Source: Candidatus Peregrinibacteria bacterium
Lineage (GTDB): Bacteria > Patescibacteriota > Gracilibacteria > CAIRYL01 > GCA-016699755
Reading direction: 5' to 3'
Assembly: GCA_016699755.1 (NCBI GenBank)
Contig: CP065009.1
Span: forward strand, 1 to 64,000
DNA: 64,000 nucleotides
In this document: positions 41,361-49,028 of the stretch, piece by piece
How the letters are laid out: each line of letters starts with the position of its first letter
Numbering within the stretch: the stretch's first letter is position 1
Translations under genes and position numbers: made by a program
The notes under the pieces: model-generated
The model's input: the letters and a program-made list of their open reading frames with translations, nothing else
Databases searched by the model: none
Told to the model about the DNA's origin: nothing

Positions 41361-42562
41361 TTGGAAATAAAAGAAAGAGAAGAAAGTTTTTCAGAGATAG
41401 CATCATCAATCTCTTTTTCTGTATCAACAATAACAACTCCAATAGATCCTTTTGTTTTGAGAATCTGTGCAGAAATATTTGCTTGTGCCTCTGCAATAAC
41501 ATCATTGATTTGTGCAAGTATACCGGGTTCATTTTTGTGAATAAGTATAAGACGGTGCGTTTCTTTGGCAATACTTCCAGGAATAATTTGTGGAAAATTG
41601 AGTGCCATAGAAGAATCTCCCAAAAGGGTGTAGGCTTTCATTTTTTCAGAAACCTCTATTCCCAATGCTGCTTGTGCTTCCTCTGTTGCGCCTCCAATAT
41701 GCGGTGTAAAAATGACATTTGGAGTTCCTTGAAGCTCACATGAAAATATCTCGTCTTTCGATTTCGGTTCTTTCGGAAACACATCAATTGCCGCTCCACG
41801 AAGATGCCCAGAATTAAGAGCAGATTGTAAATCGGGAATATTTACCACTGTTCCCCGAGCGCAATTGATGAGATAGCTTCCCTGTTTCATCACACACAGT
41901 GTTTTTGCGTTCATCATGTTTTCGGTAGAAGGAATCCCTGGAACATGGAGCGACACCACATCCGCATTTGCCAATACTTCTTCAAATGGCATCTGTCGCG
42001 CATTTCCGAGTGGCAGTACCACGCGAACATCACTGTAAATTACTTTCATGCCAAGTGCTTCTGCAAGGACGGAAATTTGACTTGCGATATTTCCATACCC
42101 CACAAGTCCCAATGTTTTTCCTCGAACTTCTAAGCAGTCTTTTGCGGATTTTGACCAACCGCCCCTATGCATATCGGCAGATAGCTCTGGAATGCGTCGA
42201 AATAATGAAAATATGAGTCCAATCACGAGTTCTGCTACTGAACGTGTGCTCGAAAATGGTCCGTTAAAAACGGGAATACCAAATTCTTCTGCCGCCGAAA
42301 GATCGACATTATTCACTCCAATTCCATATCGCCCAATACAAAGAAGTTTTTTTGCTTCTGCAAGAACTTTTCGAGGAAGTTTTGTTTTTGAGCGAATTCC
42401 CACAATATGCGCATTGGCAATTTCTTTATACAATTCCTCTTCGGGAAGCGAATTGGGGAAGAGGTGAATATCGGTAAAACCAGCATCTCGAAAGACCTGA
42501 ATTCCGTTTTTGTGAATGCCATCAAAAAGACATACCCTCATGTTCTTTGGGCTAATCATCAT
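41342..42562 (-). CDS. serA: D-3-phosphoglycerate dehydrogenase with ACT domain
   Basis: SerA oxidises 3-phosphoglycerate with NAD+, the first step of serine synthesis. From an ATG near 42562 (MISPKNMRVCLFDGIHKNG) the protein has about 406 residues. The NAD domain has GKTLGLVGYGNIASQISVLAE (GxGxxG) near 150, the catalytic Arg in INCARGTVVNIPDL near 235 and the Glu/His pair with VIFTPHIGGATEEAQ near 290. The C-terminal ACT domain (THRLILIHKNEPGILAQIND) suggests feedback control by serine. The E. coli-type architecture (no extra intervening domain) is clear. Overlap with serC suggests translational coupling. Confidence 0.92.
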   Translation of the reverse strand: MMISPKNMRVCLFDGIHKNGIQVFRDAGFTDIHLFPNSLPEEELYKEIANAHIVGIRSKTKLPRKVLAEAKKLLCIGRYGIGVNNVDLSAAEEFGIPVFNGPFSSTRSVAELVIGLIFSLFRRIPELSADMHRGGWSKSAKDCLEVRGKTLGLVGYGNIASQISVLAEALGMKVIYSDVRVVLPLGNARQMPFEEVLANADVVSLHVPGIPSTENMMNAKTLCVMKQGSYLINCARGTVVNIPDLQSALNSGHLRGAAIDVFPKEPKSKDEIFSCELQGTPNVIFTPHIGGATEEAQAALGIEVSEKMKAYTLLGDSSMALNFPQIIPGSIAKETHRLILIHKNEPGILAQINDVIAEAQANISAQILKTKGSIGVVIVDTEKEIDDAISEKLSSLSFISKCLILS

Positions 42563-42691
42563 GGAACTTGTAAAAAAACAGGAGAAGTATAGCGATTTCT
42601 TCCACGGTTTCGTCCAGAGCAATGGATGTTTATAGGTCGTCAACGGAAAAGGGCTTTGAAAAAATCGCCTATAATTCAGAGAAAACTCATT

Positions 42692-43156
42692 CTATGAAAG
42701 AGTCTCTATTATTTTTTTTGCGTGGAAAATATCTTTTGCAATTTGTTCCTGAAGTTCCTTTGTGTTACGAAATTTTTGCACTTCACGAATTTTTAAAAGC
42801 ACTTCTCCAAAAATTTGCTCTCCTTCTGGAACTATTTGAGAGAAATTGAAGAGATGAGCTTCCACTCGAATTTCTTTTTTTTTGAGTGTTGGGCGTGCGC
42901 CTATATGAAGCACTCCTAAAAAAATGTTCCCATCAACAAAGCGGATACGAGTGACAAAGACTCCTTTTTGAAGTTTTTCCTTCGTATGAATATTAAGTGT
43001 GGGAAACCCCAAACTCGTTCCAACTCCATCTCCTCGAGCTATCACTCCCATAAAAGCAAAAACACCTCCTTTTTGTTCCGAATGCAAAAGACGCATAATA
43101 CAAGATGAAGAGGTCTTGAGTGTAACAGAAAAAAAATATTCAGCAATTTGCGTCAT
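42692..43156 (-). CDS. Riboflavin kinase, single domain
   Basis: The enzyme makes FMN from riboflavin and ATP. Bacteria normally carry it as the C-terminal half of bifunctional RibF (about 310 residues), but here the protein from the ATG at 43156 has only about 154 residues. The kinase signature GVIARGDGVGTSLGFPTLNI near 33-52 is intact, with the metal Thr of PTLN, followed by GVFVTRIRF, LGVLHIGARPTLKKKEIRVEAHLFNF and the C-terminal helix LQEQIAKDIFHAKKII (listed in parts). The FAD synthetase half is absent; the DNA upstream belongs to tatD on the other strand. FAD synthesis must be supplied elsewhere. Confidence 0.85.
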   Translation of the reverse strand: MTQIAEYFFSVTLKTSSSCIMRLLHSEQKGGVFAFMGVIARGDGVGTSLGFPTLNIHTKEKLQKGVFVTRIRFVDGNIFLGVLHIGARPTLKKKEIRVEAHLFNFSQIVPEGEQIFGEVLLKIREVQKFRNTKELQEQIAKDIFHAKKIIETLS

Positions 43157-43197
43157 CTTCTTCTTGTCTCTTACAATGCAAAGGATTTTTTCATCAC

Positions 43198-43974
43198 ATG
43201 CTTGTTGATACTCATTGTCATTTAGATTTTCCAAATTTCGAGGAAGATCGCGCAGAAGTGATTGCACGAGCAAAAGAACTTGGTGTTGAGCGAATGATCA
43301 CCATTGGTTGTCATCCCAATGCGATTACAAAAACACTCGAAATTGCACAGTCAAACGAGGGGGTTTTTGCGGCGGTCGGCATTCATCCCGACGAAGTTTC
43401 GGAAGATTTTTCAAAAGACTTTGAGAGGATTGTTGAAGCTGTTACTCATCCAAAAGTGGTTGCCATTGGGGAAACTGGTTTCGATTTTTACCGAGAAGGA
43501 AATCCGTCAGAGCTCCTTCAACGAAAGGCTTTTTTTGCGCACATAGAACTTGCCAAGAAAACCAAAAAACCGCTCATTATTCACCTGCGCGAAGCAGAAG
43601 ACGTTTTTCTATCAGTTCTTGCGGATCTTCGAGAAATTCCTTTTGTCATTCACTGTTTTTCGGGAAATATGGCGTTCGCTAAACAGATTTTTGATGCTGG
43701 CGGAATGATTTCGTTTCCCGGAATTCTTACTTTTAAAAATGCACATCCAGAGCTTTTGGAGGTGGCAAAAAATGCATCTCTTGATCGAGTTTTCGTTGAA
43801 ACCGATTCTCCTTTTTTGGCGCCCGTTCCCAAACGTGGCAAGCGAAACGAACCGGGGTTTACACGTTATACAGCGGAATTTCTCGCAAAAATTCGCGAAG
43901 AAGATTTTTCAAAAATTGCAAAGCAGACAACAACAAACGCAGAACGATTTTTTGGGTTAAAAAATAATCTGTAG
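43198..43974 (+). CDS. tatD: TatD-family metal-dependent DNase
   Basis: The 258-residue TIM-barrel nuclease starts MLVDTHCHLDFPNFEEDR with the metal pair HxH. It continues with AVGIHPDEVSED, VVAIGETGFDFYREG (bridging Glu), KKPLIIHLREAEDV, FVIHCFSGNMAFAKQ, and ends with the catalytic Asp in VFVETDSPFLAPVPKRGKRN and EPGFTRYTAEFLAKIR. TatD enzymes act as 3' exonucleases on damaged DNA or as D-aminoacyl-type hydrolases. The start lies in the promoter side of the divergent riboflavin kinase gene. Confidence 0.94.
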   Translation: MLVDTHCHLDFPNFEEDRAEVIARAKELGVERMITIGCHPNAITKTLEIAQSNEGVFAAVGIHPDEVSEDFSKDFERIVEAVTHPKVVAIGETGFDFYREGNPSELLQRKAFFAHIELAKKTKKPLIIHLREAEDVFLSVLADLREIPFVIHCFSGNMAFAKQIFDAGGMISFPGILTFKNAHPELLEVAKNASLDRVFVETDSPFLAPVPKRGKRNEPGFTRYTAEFLAKIREEDFSKIAKQTTTNAERFFGLKNNL

Positions 43975-43994
43975 TGACAGGTCTCGACTTGTCA

Positions 43995-44543
43995 CTACAT
44001 CAAAAATCTTCGAATTGCCTCTGGAAGAATCTCTTTTTCAAGAGATTGAACGCGATTTTTGAGTGTTTCTGGCGTATCATCAGGAAATACAGGAGTAGAT
44101 TTCTGAAGAATAATGGGTCCGGCATCAAGCTCTTCCGTTACTATATGAACCGTCGCGCCGGTTTCGGTTTCTTTTGAGCGAAGCACTTCTGCGTGTACAT
44201 CGGTATCCATTCCTCCTGCGAATTTTGGAAGGAGAGATGGATGAATATTAAGAATGCATTCAGGAAAAACAGAGACAAAAATAGGTGAGAGAATGCGCAT
44301 AAATCCGACAAGAATCACGAGATCTGCCTTATATTCTTGGAGAATATGAATCGCCTCGGCATCCCACTCTTCTCGTGTTTTTCCTTTTGCAGAAAGAAAA
44401 ACACTTGGAATTCCCTTTTTCTCTGCCTTTTTGCGAGCACCACATCCATTTTTATTTGTCAAAAGAACACAAAATTCCGCCTTTCCTTGGTAATCCGCAG
44501 AAAAAATATCTGGCAAAATAGTGCCATTTGTACTCGCAAGCAC
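43995..44543 (-). CDS. purN: Phosphoribosylglycinamide formyltransferase
   Basis: PurN transfers a formyl group from 10-formyl-THF to GAR in purine synthesis. The visible frame from a GTG at 44543 has 182 residues, beginning LASTNGTILPDIF. The catalytic set LNIHPSLLPKFAGG near 100 (Asn, His), TGATVHIVTEELDAGPIILQ near 128 (Asp) and the THF-side LVILVGFMRILSPIF are present. The first strand normally begins a few residues earlier; the same frame continues upstream as LTNPLLRIAV, with a possible CTG start near 44570, so the true start may be non-ATG or further upstream. It follows the malic enzyme gene in the same direction. Confidence 0.85.
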   Translation of the reverse strand: MLASTNGTILPDIFSADYQGKAEFCVLLTNKNGCGARKKAEKKGIPSVFLSAKGKTREEWDAEAIHILQEYKADLVILVGFMRILSPIFVSVFPECILNIHPSLLPKFAGGMDTDVHAEVLRSKETETGATVHIVTEELDAGPIILQKSTPVFPDDTPETLKNRVQSLEKEILPEAIRRFLM

Positions 44544-44592
44544 GGCAATACGAAGAAGGGGATTAGTCAGTTTTTGACAAAAAGAAAAAATA

Positions 44593-45753
44593 TTATTTTC
44601 CTCGAACCGCCTTTGCTACCGCTTCACTCACTCCTTCGTCAAACACACCTGGAAGAAATTTTTTTGGAGTAGGATTTTGTACAAGTCCAGCGAGTCCGCT
44701 TGCCGCAGAGAGAAGCATTTTTTCGGTAATCTCTGTGGCGCCAGAATCGAACGCACCGCGGAAAATCCCCGGAAACACGAGAACATTATTCACCTGATTC
44801 GGAAAATCACTTCGTCCCGTGGCAATGATGTGAGCACCCCCTTTTTGTGCTTCATCTGGCATAATTTCTGGTGTTGGGTTGCTCATGGCGAGAACAACCG
44901 GATCACTCGCCATATTTCGAATATCATTTGCATCCAAAAGGTTTGGTGCAGAAACGCCAATAAACACATCCGCATTTTGGAGAACATCCTTTAATTTTCC
45001 GCCCTCATCATTAGGATTGGTGAGCGACTGAATTTCCTTTTTAGAAGCGTTGAGATCGTCTCGATGTGAAGAAAGAGCACCTTTGGAATCACAGAGAATA
45101 ATATTTTTTGCGCCTGCCGAAAGGAGAAGTTTTGACACAGCAATCCCTGCTGCTCCTGCGCCAGAGAAAACGATTTTCACGTCCTTAATATCTTTTTTTA
45201 CCAATCGGAGGGCATTGGTGAGTGCCGCTAGTGTCACCACTGCTGTTCCGTGCTGATCGTCGTGAAATACGGGAATAGAAAGCTCTTTTTTGAGACGAGA
45301 TTCAATATCAAAACATTTTGGTGCGGCAATATCTTCGAGATTGATTCCTCCAAAACTCGGTTCAAGATTTTTGACAATGGACACAATTTCATCGGGATCC
45401 TGTGTGCGCAAACAGATAGGAACCGCATCGACATTGGCAAATGCCTTAAAGAGTGCACATTTTCCCTCCATTACCGGCATACCGGCTTCTCCGCCAATAT
45501 TCCCCAGTCCTAGCACTGCCGAACCATCGGTGACAACAGCAACAAGATTTTTTCGCCAGCTGAGTGTACGTCCAAGCGCCGGATTCTTCTGGATTTCTAA
45601 ACATGGTTGAGCCACTCCGGGAGTGTAGGCAACCGAAAGATCATATGTTGTTTGAAGGGGAACTTTAAGAGCAATCTCAATTTTCCCTCCGAATTTTTGG
45701 TGTAATGCTACGGAATCATTTGCATAGTCAGGCATAAATTGTGGAAAAAGCAT
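44593..45753 (-). CDS. NAD(P)-dependent malic enzyme
   Basis: The enzyme decarboxylates malate to pyruvate. The 386-residue short bacterial form shows YDLSVAYTPGVAQPC near 38, NLVAVVTDGSAVLGLGNIGG near 68, GINLEDIAAPKCFDIE near 135, IPVFHDDQHGTAVVTLAAL near 158 (metal Asp residues) and the dinucleotide motif VFSGAGAAGIAVSKLL near 192. LAMSNPTPEIMPDEA near 293 and FPGIFRGAFD near 325 complete the fold. Together with ppdK at the right end of the window it forms a malate-pyruvate-PEP route towards gluconeogenesis. It diverges from the pyrophosphatase gene, which removes the PPi made by PPDK-type reactions. Confidence 0.93.
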   Translation of the reverse strand: MLFPQFMPDYANDSVALHQKFGGKIEIALKVPLQTTYDLSVAYTPGVAQPCLEIQKNPALGRTLSWRKNLVAVVTDGSAVLGLGNIGGEAGMPVMEGKCALFKAFANVDAVPICLRTQDPDEIVSIVKNLEPSFGGINLEDIAAPKCFDIESRLKKELSIPVFHDDQHGTAVVTLAALTNALRLVKKDIKDVKIVFSGAGAAGIAVSKLLLSAGAKNIILCDSKGALSSHRDDLNASKKEIQSLTNPNDEGGKLKDVLQNADVFIGVSAPNLLDANDIRNMASDPVVLAMSNPTPEIMPDEAQKGGAHIIATGRSDFPNQVNNVLVFPGIFRGAFDSGATEITEKMLLSAASGLAGLVQNPTPKKFLPGVFDEGVSEAVAKAVRGK

Positions 45754-45849
45754 TTTGGATTATGGCGGTTTTCAAAAAAACGGTCGAGACATTTTCTTGC
45801 GAAAATACATCTCTTCTGAAAAAATACAGAAAGTTTTTTTGTCGTAACT

Positions 45850-46395
45850 ATGTCAACAGGAAATATTTTTCACGCTGTTCCCGCTGGAGAAAACCTTCCA
45901 GAAGAGGTGAACGTTATTATTGAAATTTCCGAAGGGAGTCGGGTAAAGTATGAGTTTGAAAAAAAATACGGAACTATTTTTGTCGATCGCTTCCTCAAAA
46001 CACCCATTCCCTATCCATTTTCATACGGACTTATTCCAAAAACGTGGAATGAATATGACAATGATCCGCTTGATGCCATTGTTGTTGCGAGTGAGCCGCT
46101 TCATCCGGGATGCGTGGTTCCCTGCCGAGTGGTTGGCATGCTTTCGGTAGATGATAGCGGAGAACGAGACGATAAGATTTTGGCGATTCCGACAGGAGAT
46201 GGATACTACAAAGACGTCAATCGTTTTGAGGATCTTCCCATAAAAAAACGGGAAAATATTCACTATTTTATGGAGCACTACAAAGACTTAGAGCTAGGAA
46301 AAACTGTTATTGTAAAGTCGTGGGATAATGCAGAAACCGCAAAAGAATTTATTGGAGAGTGTCTCGAATGCTACGAAAAGAAATTTGGAAATTGA
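45850..46395 (+). CDS. ppa: Inorganic pyrophosphatase (family I)
   Basis: The cytoplasmic enzyme hydrolyses pyrophosphate. The 181 residues carry VIIEISEGSRVKYEFEKKYG near 22-41 and FVDRFLKTPIPYPFSYGLIPKTW near 44 (listed in short form). The family signature DNDPLDAIVV near 70, DDSGERDDKILAIP near 102 with the acidic metal site, and EHYKDLELGKTVIVKSWDN near 143 follow. All acidic ligands appear present. The start is MSTGNIFHAVPAGENLPEEV. The tRNA-Ala gene follows 42 bases after the stop. Confidence 0.94.
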   Translation: MSTGNIFHAVPAGENLPEEVNVIIEISEGSRVKYEFEKKYGTIFVDRFLKTPIPYPFSYGLIPKTWNEYDNDPLDAIVVASEPLHPGCVVPCRVVGMLSVDDSGERDDKILAIPTGDGYYKDVNRFEDLPIKKRENIHYFMEHYKDLELGKTVIVKSWDNAETAKEFIGECLECYEKKFGN

Positions 46396-46437
46396 CTTTT
46401 CAAATATTTTCGAGGAAAATGACCTCGCTTTTGTCGT

Positions 46438-46514
46438 GGGGCTGTAGCTCAGTTGGCTAGAGCACCTGCTTTGCACGCAGGGGGTCAAGGGTTCGAATCC
46501 CTTCAGCTCCACCA
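46438..46514 (+). tRNA. tRNA-Ala (anticodon TGC)
   Basis: A full cloverleaf is visible: acceptor GGGGCTG / CAGCTCC, D-arm GCTC...GAGC, anticodon loop CTTTGCACG with TGC, T-arm with GGTTCGAATCC, discriminator A and an encoded CCA. The sequence is 77 nt with CCA. Confidence 0.97.
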
Positions 46515-46525
46515 TTTCAGACTTT

Positions 46526-46560
46526 AAAAAATCCTTTCCATTATATGAAAAGGATTTTTT
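46526..46560 (+). terminator. Terminator after tRNA-Ala
   Basis: AAAAAATCCTTT and AAAGGATTTTTT pair around CCATTATATGA; the run of T follows. It is also the left end of a diverged direct repeat whose partner is near 52533. Confidence 0.85.
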
Positions 46561-46697
46561 GTTGTGATTTTTCAGTTCGAGTTTTTTTGAAAATATCCCG
46601 ACCCTTTTGTCTGTTTGGGGCGGTTTCCTGAACAAGAAATGTCTAATTGAAGAGGTTTTTGACCTTATGGTCAGCAGTTCGAACTTTTTATTGATAT
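46526..46697 (+). repeat. Diverged direct repeat, left copy
   Basis: A terminator-type hairpin is followed by GTGATTTTTCAGTTCGAGTTTTTTTGA, CGACCC, GAAATGTCT, GAGGTTTTTGACC and AGTTCGAAC. The same order of elements is found at 52533-52693 (GTGGTTTTTGGGTTCTAG..., CAGACCC, GAAATGTCT, GAGGTTTTTGACC, AAGTTCTAA), roughly two thirds identical. The repeats flank the restriction-modification block and may be old attachment sites. Confidence 0.65.
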
Positions 46698-46752
46698 TGA
46701 AAATATATTTTTAATTGGTACACTAAGAATAACAAACTAATACTTTCACTTT

Positions 46753-46956
46753 ATGGAAGAAATAACGATAGGAAAAAAGATAAAATTTTGGCGTGCAAAG
46801 CAAAATATCACACAAGACGTTTTGGCTCGAAAAGCTGATATTCCTTATACAACTCTTGCAAAAATTGAAAGTGATGTAATTCAAAATCCAACTTTGAGCA
46901 GTATTACTAAAATTGCGGAAGGATTAGGAATTACTTTAGATGAATTAACTTCTTAA
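46753..46956 (+). CDS. XRE-family HTH regulator of the BcgI-like restriction locus
   Basis: The 67-residue protein is one HTH domain (GKKIKFWRAKQNITQDVLAR, KADIPYTTLAKIESDVIQNP, SITKIAEGLGITLDEL). It precedes the methylase-nuclease gene by 3 bases (TAA, ATT, ATG), so both are co-translated. By size and position it is probably a controller of the restriction genes, analogous to the one at 5281. Its base composition is AT-rich, unlike the housekeeping genes to the left. Confidence 0.85.
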   Translation: MEEITIGKKIKFWRAKQNITQDVLARKADIPYTTLAKIESDVIQNPTLSSITKIAEGLGITLDELTS

Positions 46957-46959
46957 ATT

Positions 46960-49002
46960 ATGAAAAACATACAAATTGCACAACTCGTAAAATCAGATGG
47001 AAAATATGATCTAACCATTTTTTCGCCTGAAAGCATTGATAGAATCGAAAATAATATCTTTGAAAAAGGAGAAAAACTTTTTTTAAAGTGTTTCAAGAGG
47101 AATAAAGACATTCAAGTAAAACCAGAGGAAATCGTCAGACAACTTATGCTTGATAAACTTATCAATGAATATGGATATTCTGTTGATTTGCTTGATGTTG
47201 AATACACAGTAAATTTTGGAAGAGAGAAAAAATTCGCTGATATTGTGATTTTTAACAAAACCGATAAAACCAGTATCTATTGCGTTCTTGAAATCAAAAA
47301 ACACAGTGCAAAAGATGGAAAAGACCAATTAAAAAGCTATACCAATGCAACAGGGGCACCGCTTGCTGTGTGGACGAACGGTGTTGAGATAAATTATTAT
47401 GAAAGACTTGATCCGAACTATTTTGAGCCACTTTCTGATATTCCAAAAGCGAGTGAAACGATTGATGATGTAAAAAATGAAAGATTTACCTATTTGGAAT
47501 TAATGGGTAAAGACAGACTTACAGAAGAAAGAAAATCGTTAAAAGACTTAATTCAAGAAATGGAAGATGAGGTTTTGGCAAATGCAGGAGTAGATGTTTT
47601 TGAAGAAGTCTTTAAACTTATTTTCACAAAACTTTATGATGAAATGGAAAGTGCTGATGATAGAGTAAATATTGAAACTCAATTTAAAATCATCAAAAAA
47701 CAAAATCCAGACTTTACCGATAAACAGATTCTTGAACAAATTGACAATGACGAGTATAGAAAACTTGAATTTAGAAGTCGTGGCGATGCACATCATACAA
47801 AAGAAACAATAAATGCTTTGTATCAAAAAGCAAAAGACAAATGGCAAGGTATTTTTGAAAAAGGCGAACCACTTAGAATTACCGATGAAAACCATCTGCA
47901 AATTTGTGTTGGATTTTTGCAAAATGTAAAACTTTTCAATTCAAATCTACAAGTCATAGATGAGGCTTTTGAATATCTTGTAAATAAATCAGCCAAAGGA
48001 GAAAAAGGACAATATTTCACACCAAGAAATGTGATTGATATGTGTGTCTATATGATGAACCCACAATCAAACGAATATATGATCGACACTGCTTGCGGTA
48101 GTTGCGGATTTACCGTTCATACTCTTTTTAATGTGTGGCAAAAACTCGTTAATCAAGGAAAGGCACAATTTGCCAACTTTTCAAATCAAAGACTTACGAG
48201 CGAGCAAAAAGACTATGTATATAAAGTTTTTGGAATAGATTTTGATGAAAGGTCAGTCCGTGTCGCTCGTACCCTAAATATGATTGCAGGAGATGGAAAA
48301 ACGAATGTTTTGCATCTCAATACTTTGGATTACACCAGATGGGAAGAAAAACTGAAAGATAGTGCGTGGGCAAAAACCTATCTTGAGGGATATTATAGGC
48401 TCTTAGACCTTGCGAAAAACCGTCAAAATCCTAAAGAGTTTAATTTTGATATTGTCATGGCAAATCCGCCTTTTGCGGGAGATATCAAAGATTCAAGATT
48501 GATTTCCAATTATGAAGTTGCTTTTGACGGCAAAGGTAAAAAAGCCAATAAAGTTTCAAGAGATGTTTTGTTTATCGAGAGAAATTTAGATTTTCTCAAA
48601 CCAGGTGGAAGAATGGCAATTGTTTTGCCACAGGGAAGATTTAATAATACTTCTGATGAGAAAATTAGAAATTTTGTAATGGAAAGAGCAAGGCTTATCG
48701 CAGTTGTTGGACTTGATGGCAACACTTTCAAACCGCATACAGGAACAAAAACCTCTGTTTTGTTTATCCAAAAATGGGATGAAAAAATCAATCCGAGAAA
48801 AGATGATTATGAAATCTTTATGGCAGTAAGTGAAAACAGTGGAAAAGATAATTCTGGACTGGAAATATATGAAACGAACGAAAAAGGGGAAAGAAAACTC
48901 GATGAACATAATCATTTGATTCAAAAGCATGATCTGAGAGAAATTGCAGAGGCTTTTGAAAAATGGGCAAAAGAGAAAAGTTTGAGTTTTTGGGAATTTT
49001 AA
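46960..49002 (+). CDS. Fused nuclease-N6-adenine methyltransferase (BcgI-A-like / HsdM-like)
   Basis: The 680-residue protein joins two activities. Residues about 55-130 form a PD-(D/E)XK-type domain related to the HsdR N-terminus: DVEYTVNFGREKKFADIVIF followed by YCVLEIKKHSAKDGKDQL. From about 300 onward comes a gamma-type N6-adenine methyltransferase: KSAKGEKGQYFTPRNVIDMC, motif I MIDTACGSCGFTVHTLF near 375 (Cys in place of the usual Gly) and motif IV FDIVMANPPFAGDIKD near 500. A helical linker lies between. Nuclease and methylase in one chain, with a separate specificity subunit and no HsdR helicase nearby, fits a type IIB/IIG enzyme of the BcgI kind better than type I. Confidence 0.85.
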   Translation: MKNIQIAQLVKSDGKYDLTIFSPESIDRIENNIFEKGEKLFLKCFKRNKDIQVKPEEIVRQLMLDKLINEYGYSVDLLDVEYTVNFGREKKFADIVIFNKTDKTSIYCVLEIKKHSAKDGKDQLKSYTNATGAPLAVWTNGVEINYYERLDPNYFEPLSDIPKASETIDDVKNERFTYLELMGKDRLTEERKSLKDLIQEMEDEVLANAGVDVFEEVFKLIFTKLYDEMESADDRVNIETQFKIIKKQNPDFTDKQILEQIDNDEYRKLEFRSRGDAHHTKETINALYQKAKDKWQGIFEKGEPLRITDENHLQICVGFLQNVKLFNSNLQVIDEAFEYLVNKSAKGEKGQYFTPRNVIDMCVYMMNPQSNEYMIDTACGSCGFTVHTLFNVWQKLVNQGKAQFANFSNQRLTSEQKDYVYKVFGIDFDERSVRVARTLNMIAGDGKTNVLHLNTLDYTRWEEKLKDSAWAKTYLEGYYRLLDLAKNRQNPKEFNFDIVMANPPFAGDIKDSRLISNYEVAFDGKGKKANKVSRDVLFIERNLDFLKPGGRMAIVLPQGRFNNTSDEKIRNFVMERARLIAVVGLDGNTFKPHTGTKTSVLFIQKWDEKINPRKDDYEIFMAVSENSGKDNSGLEIYETNEKGERKLDEHNHLIQKHDLREIAEAFEKWAKEKSLSFWEF

Positions 49003-49028
49003 TTTTATGATTTAATTTTTTTAACAAT

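Noticed and set aside
46294..46635. Minus-strand frame across tRNA-Ala (ELKGFEPLTPC-like)
   Set aside because: It is the well-known spurious translation of a tRNA gene; the tRNA cloverleaf is complete.
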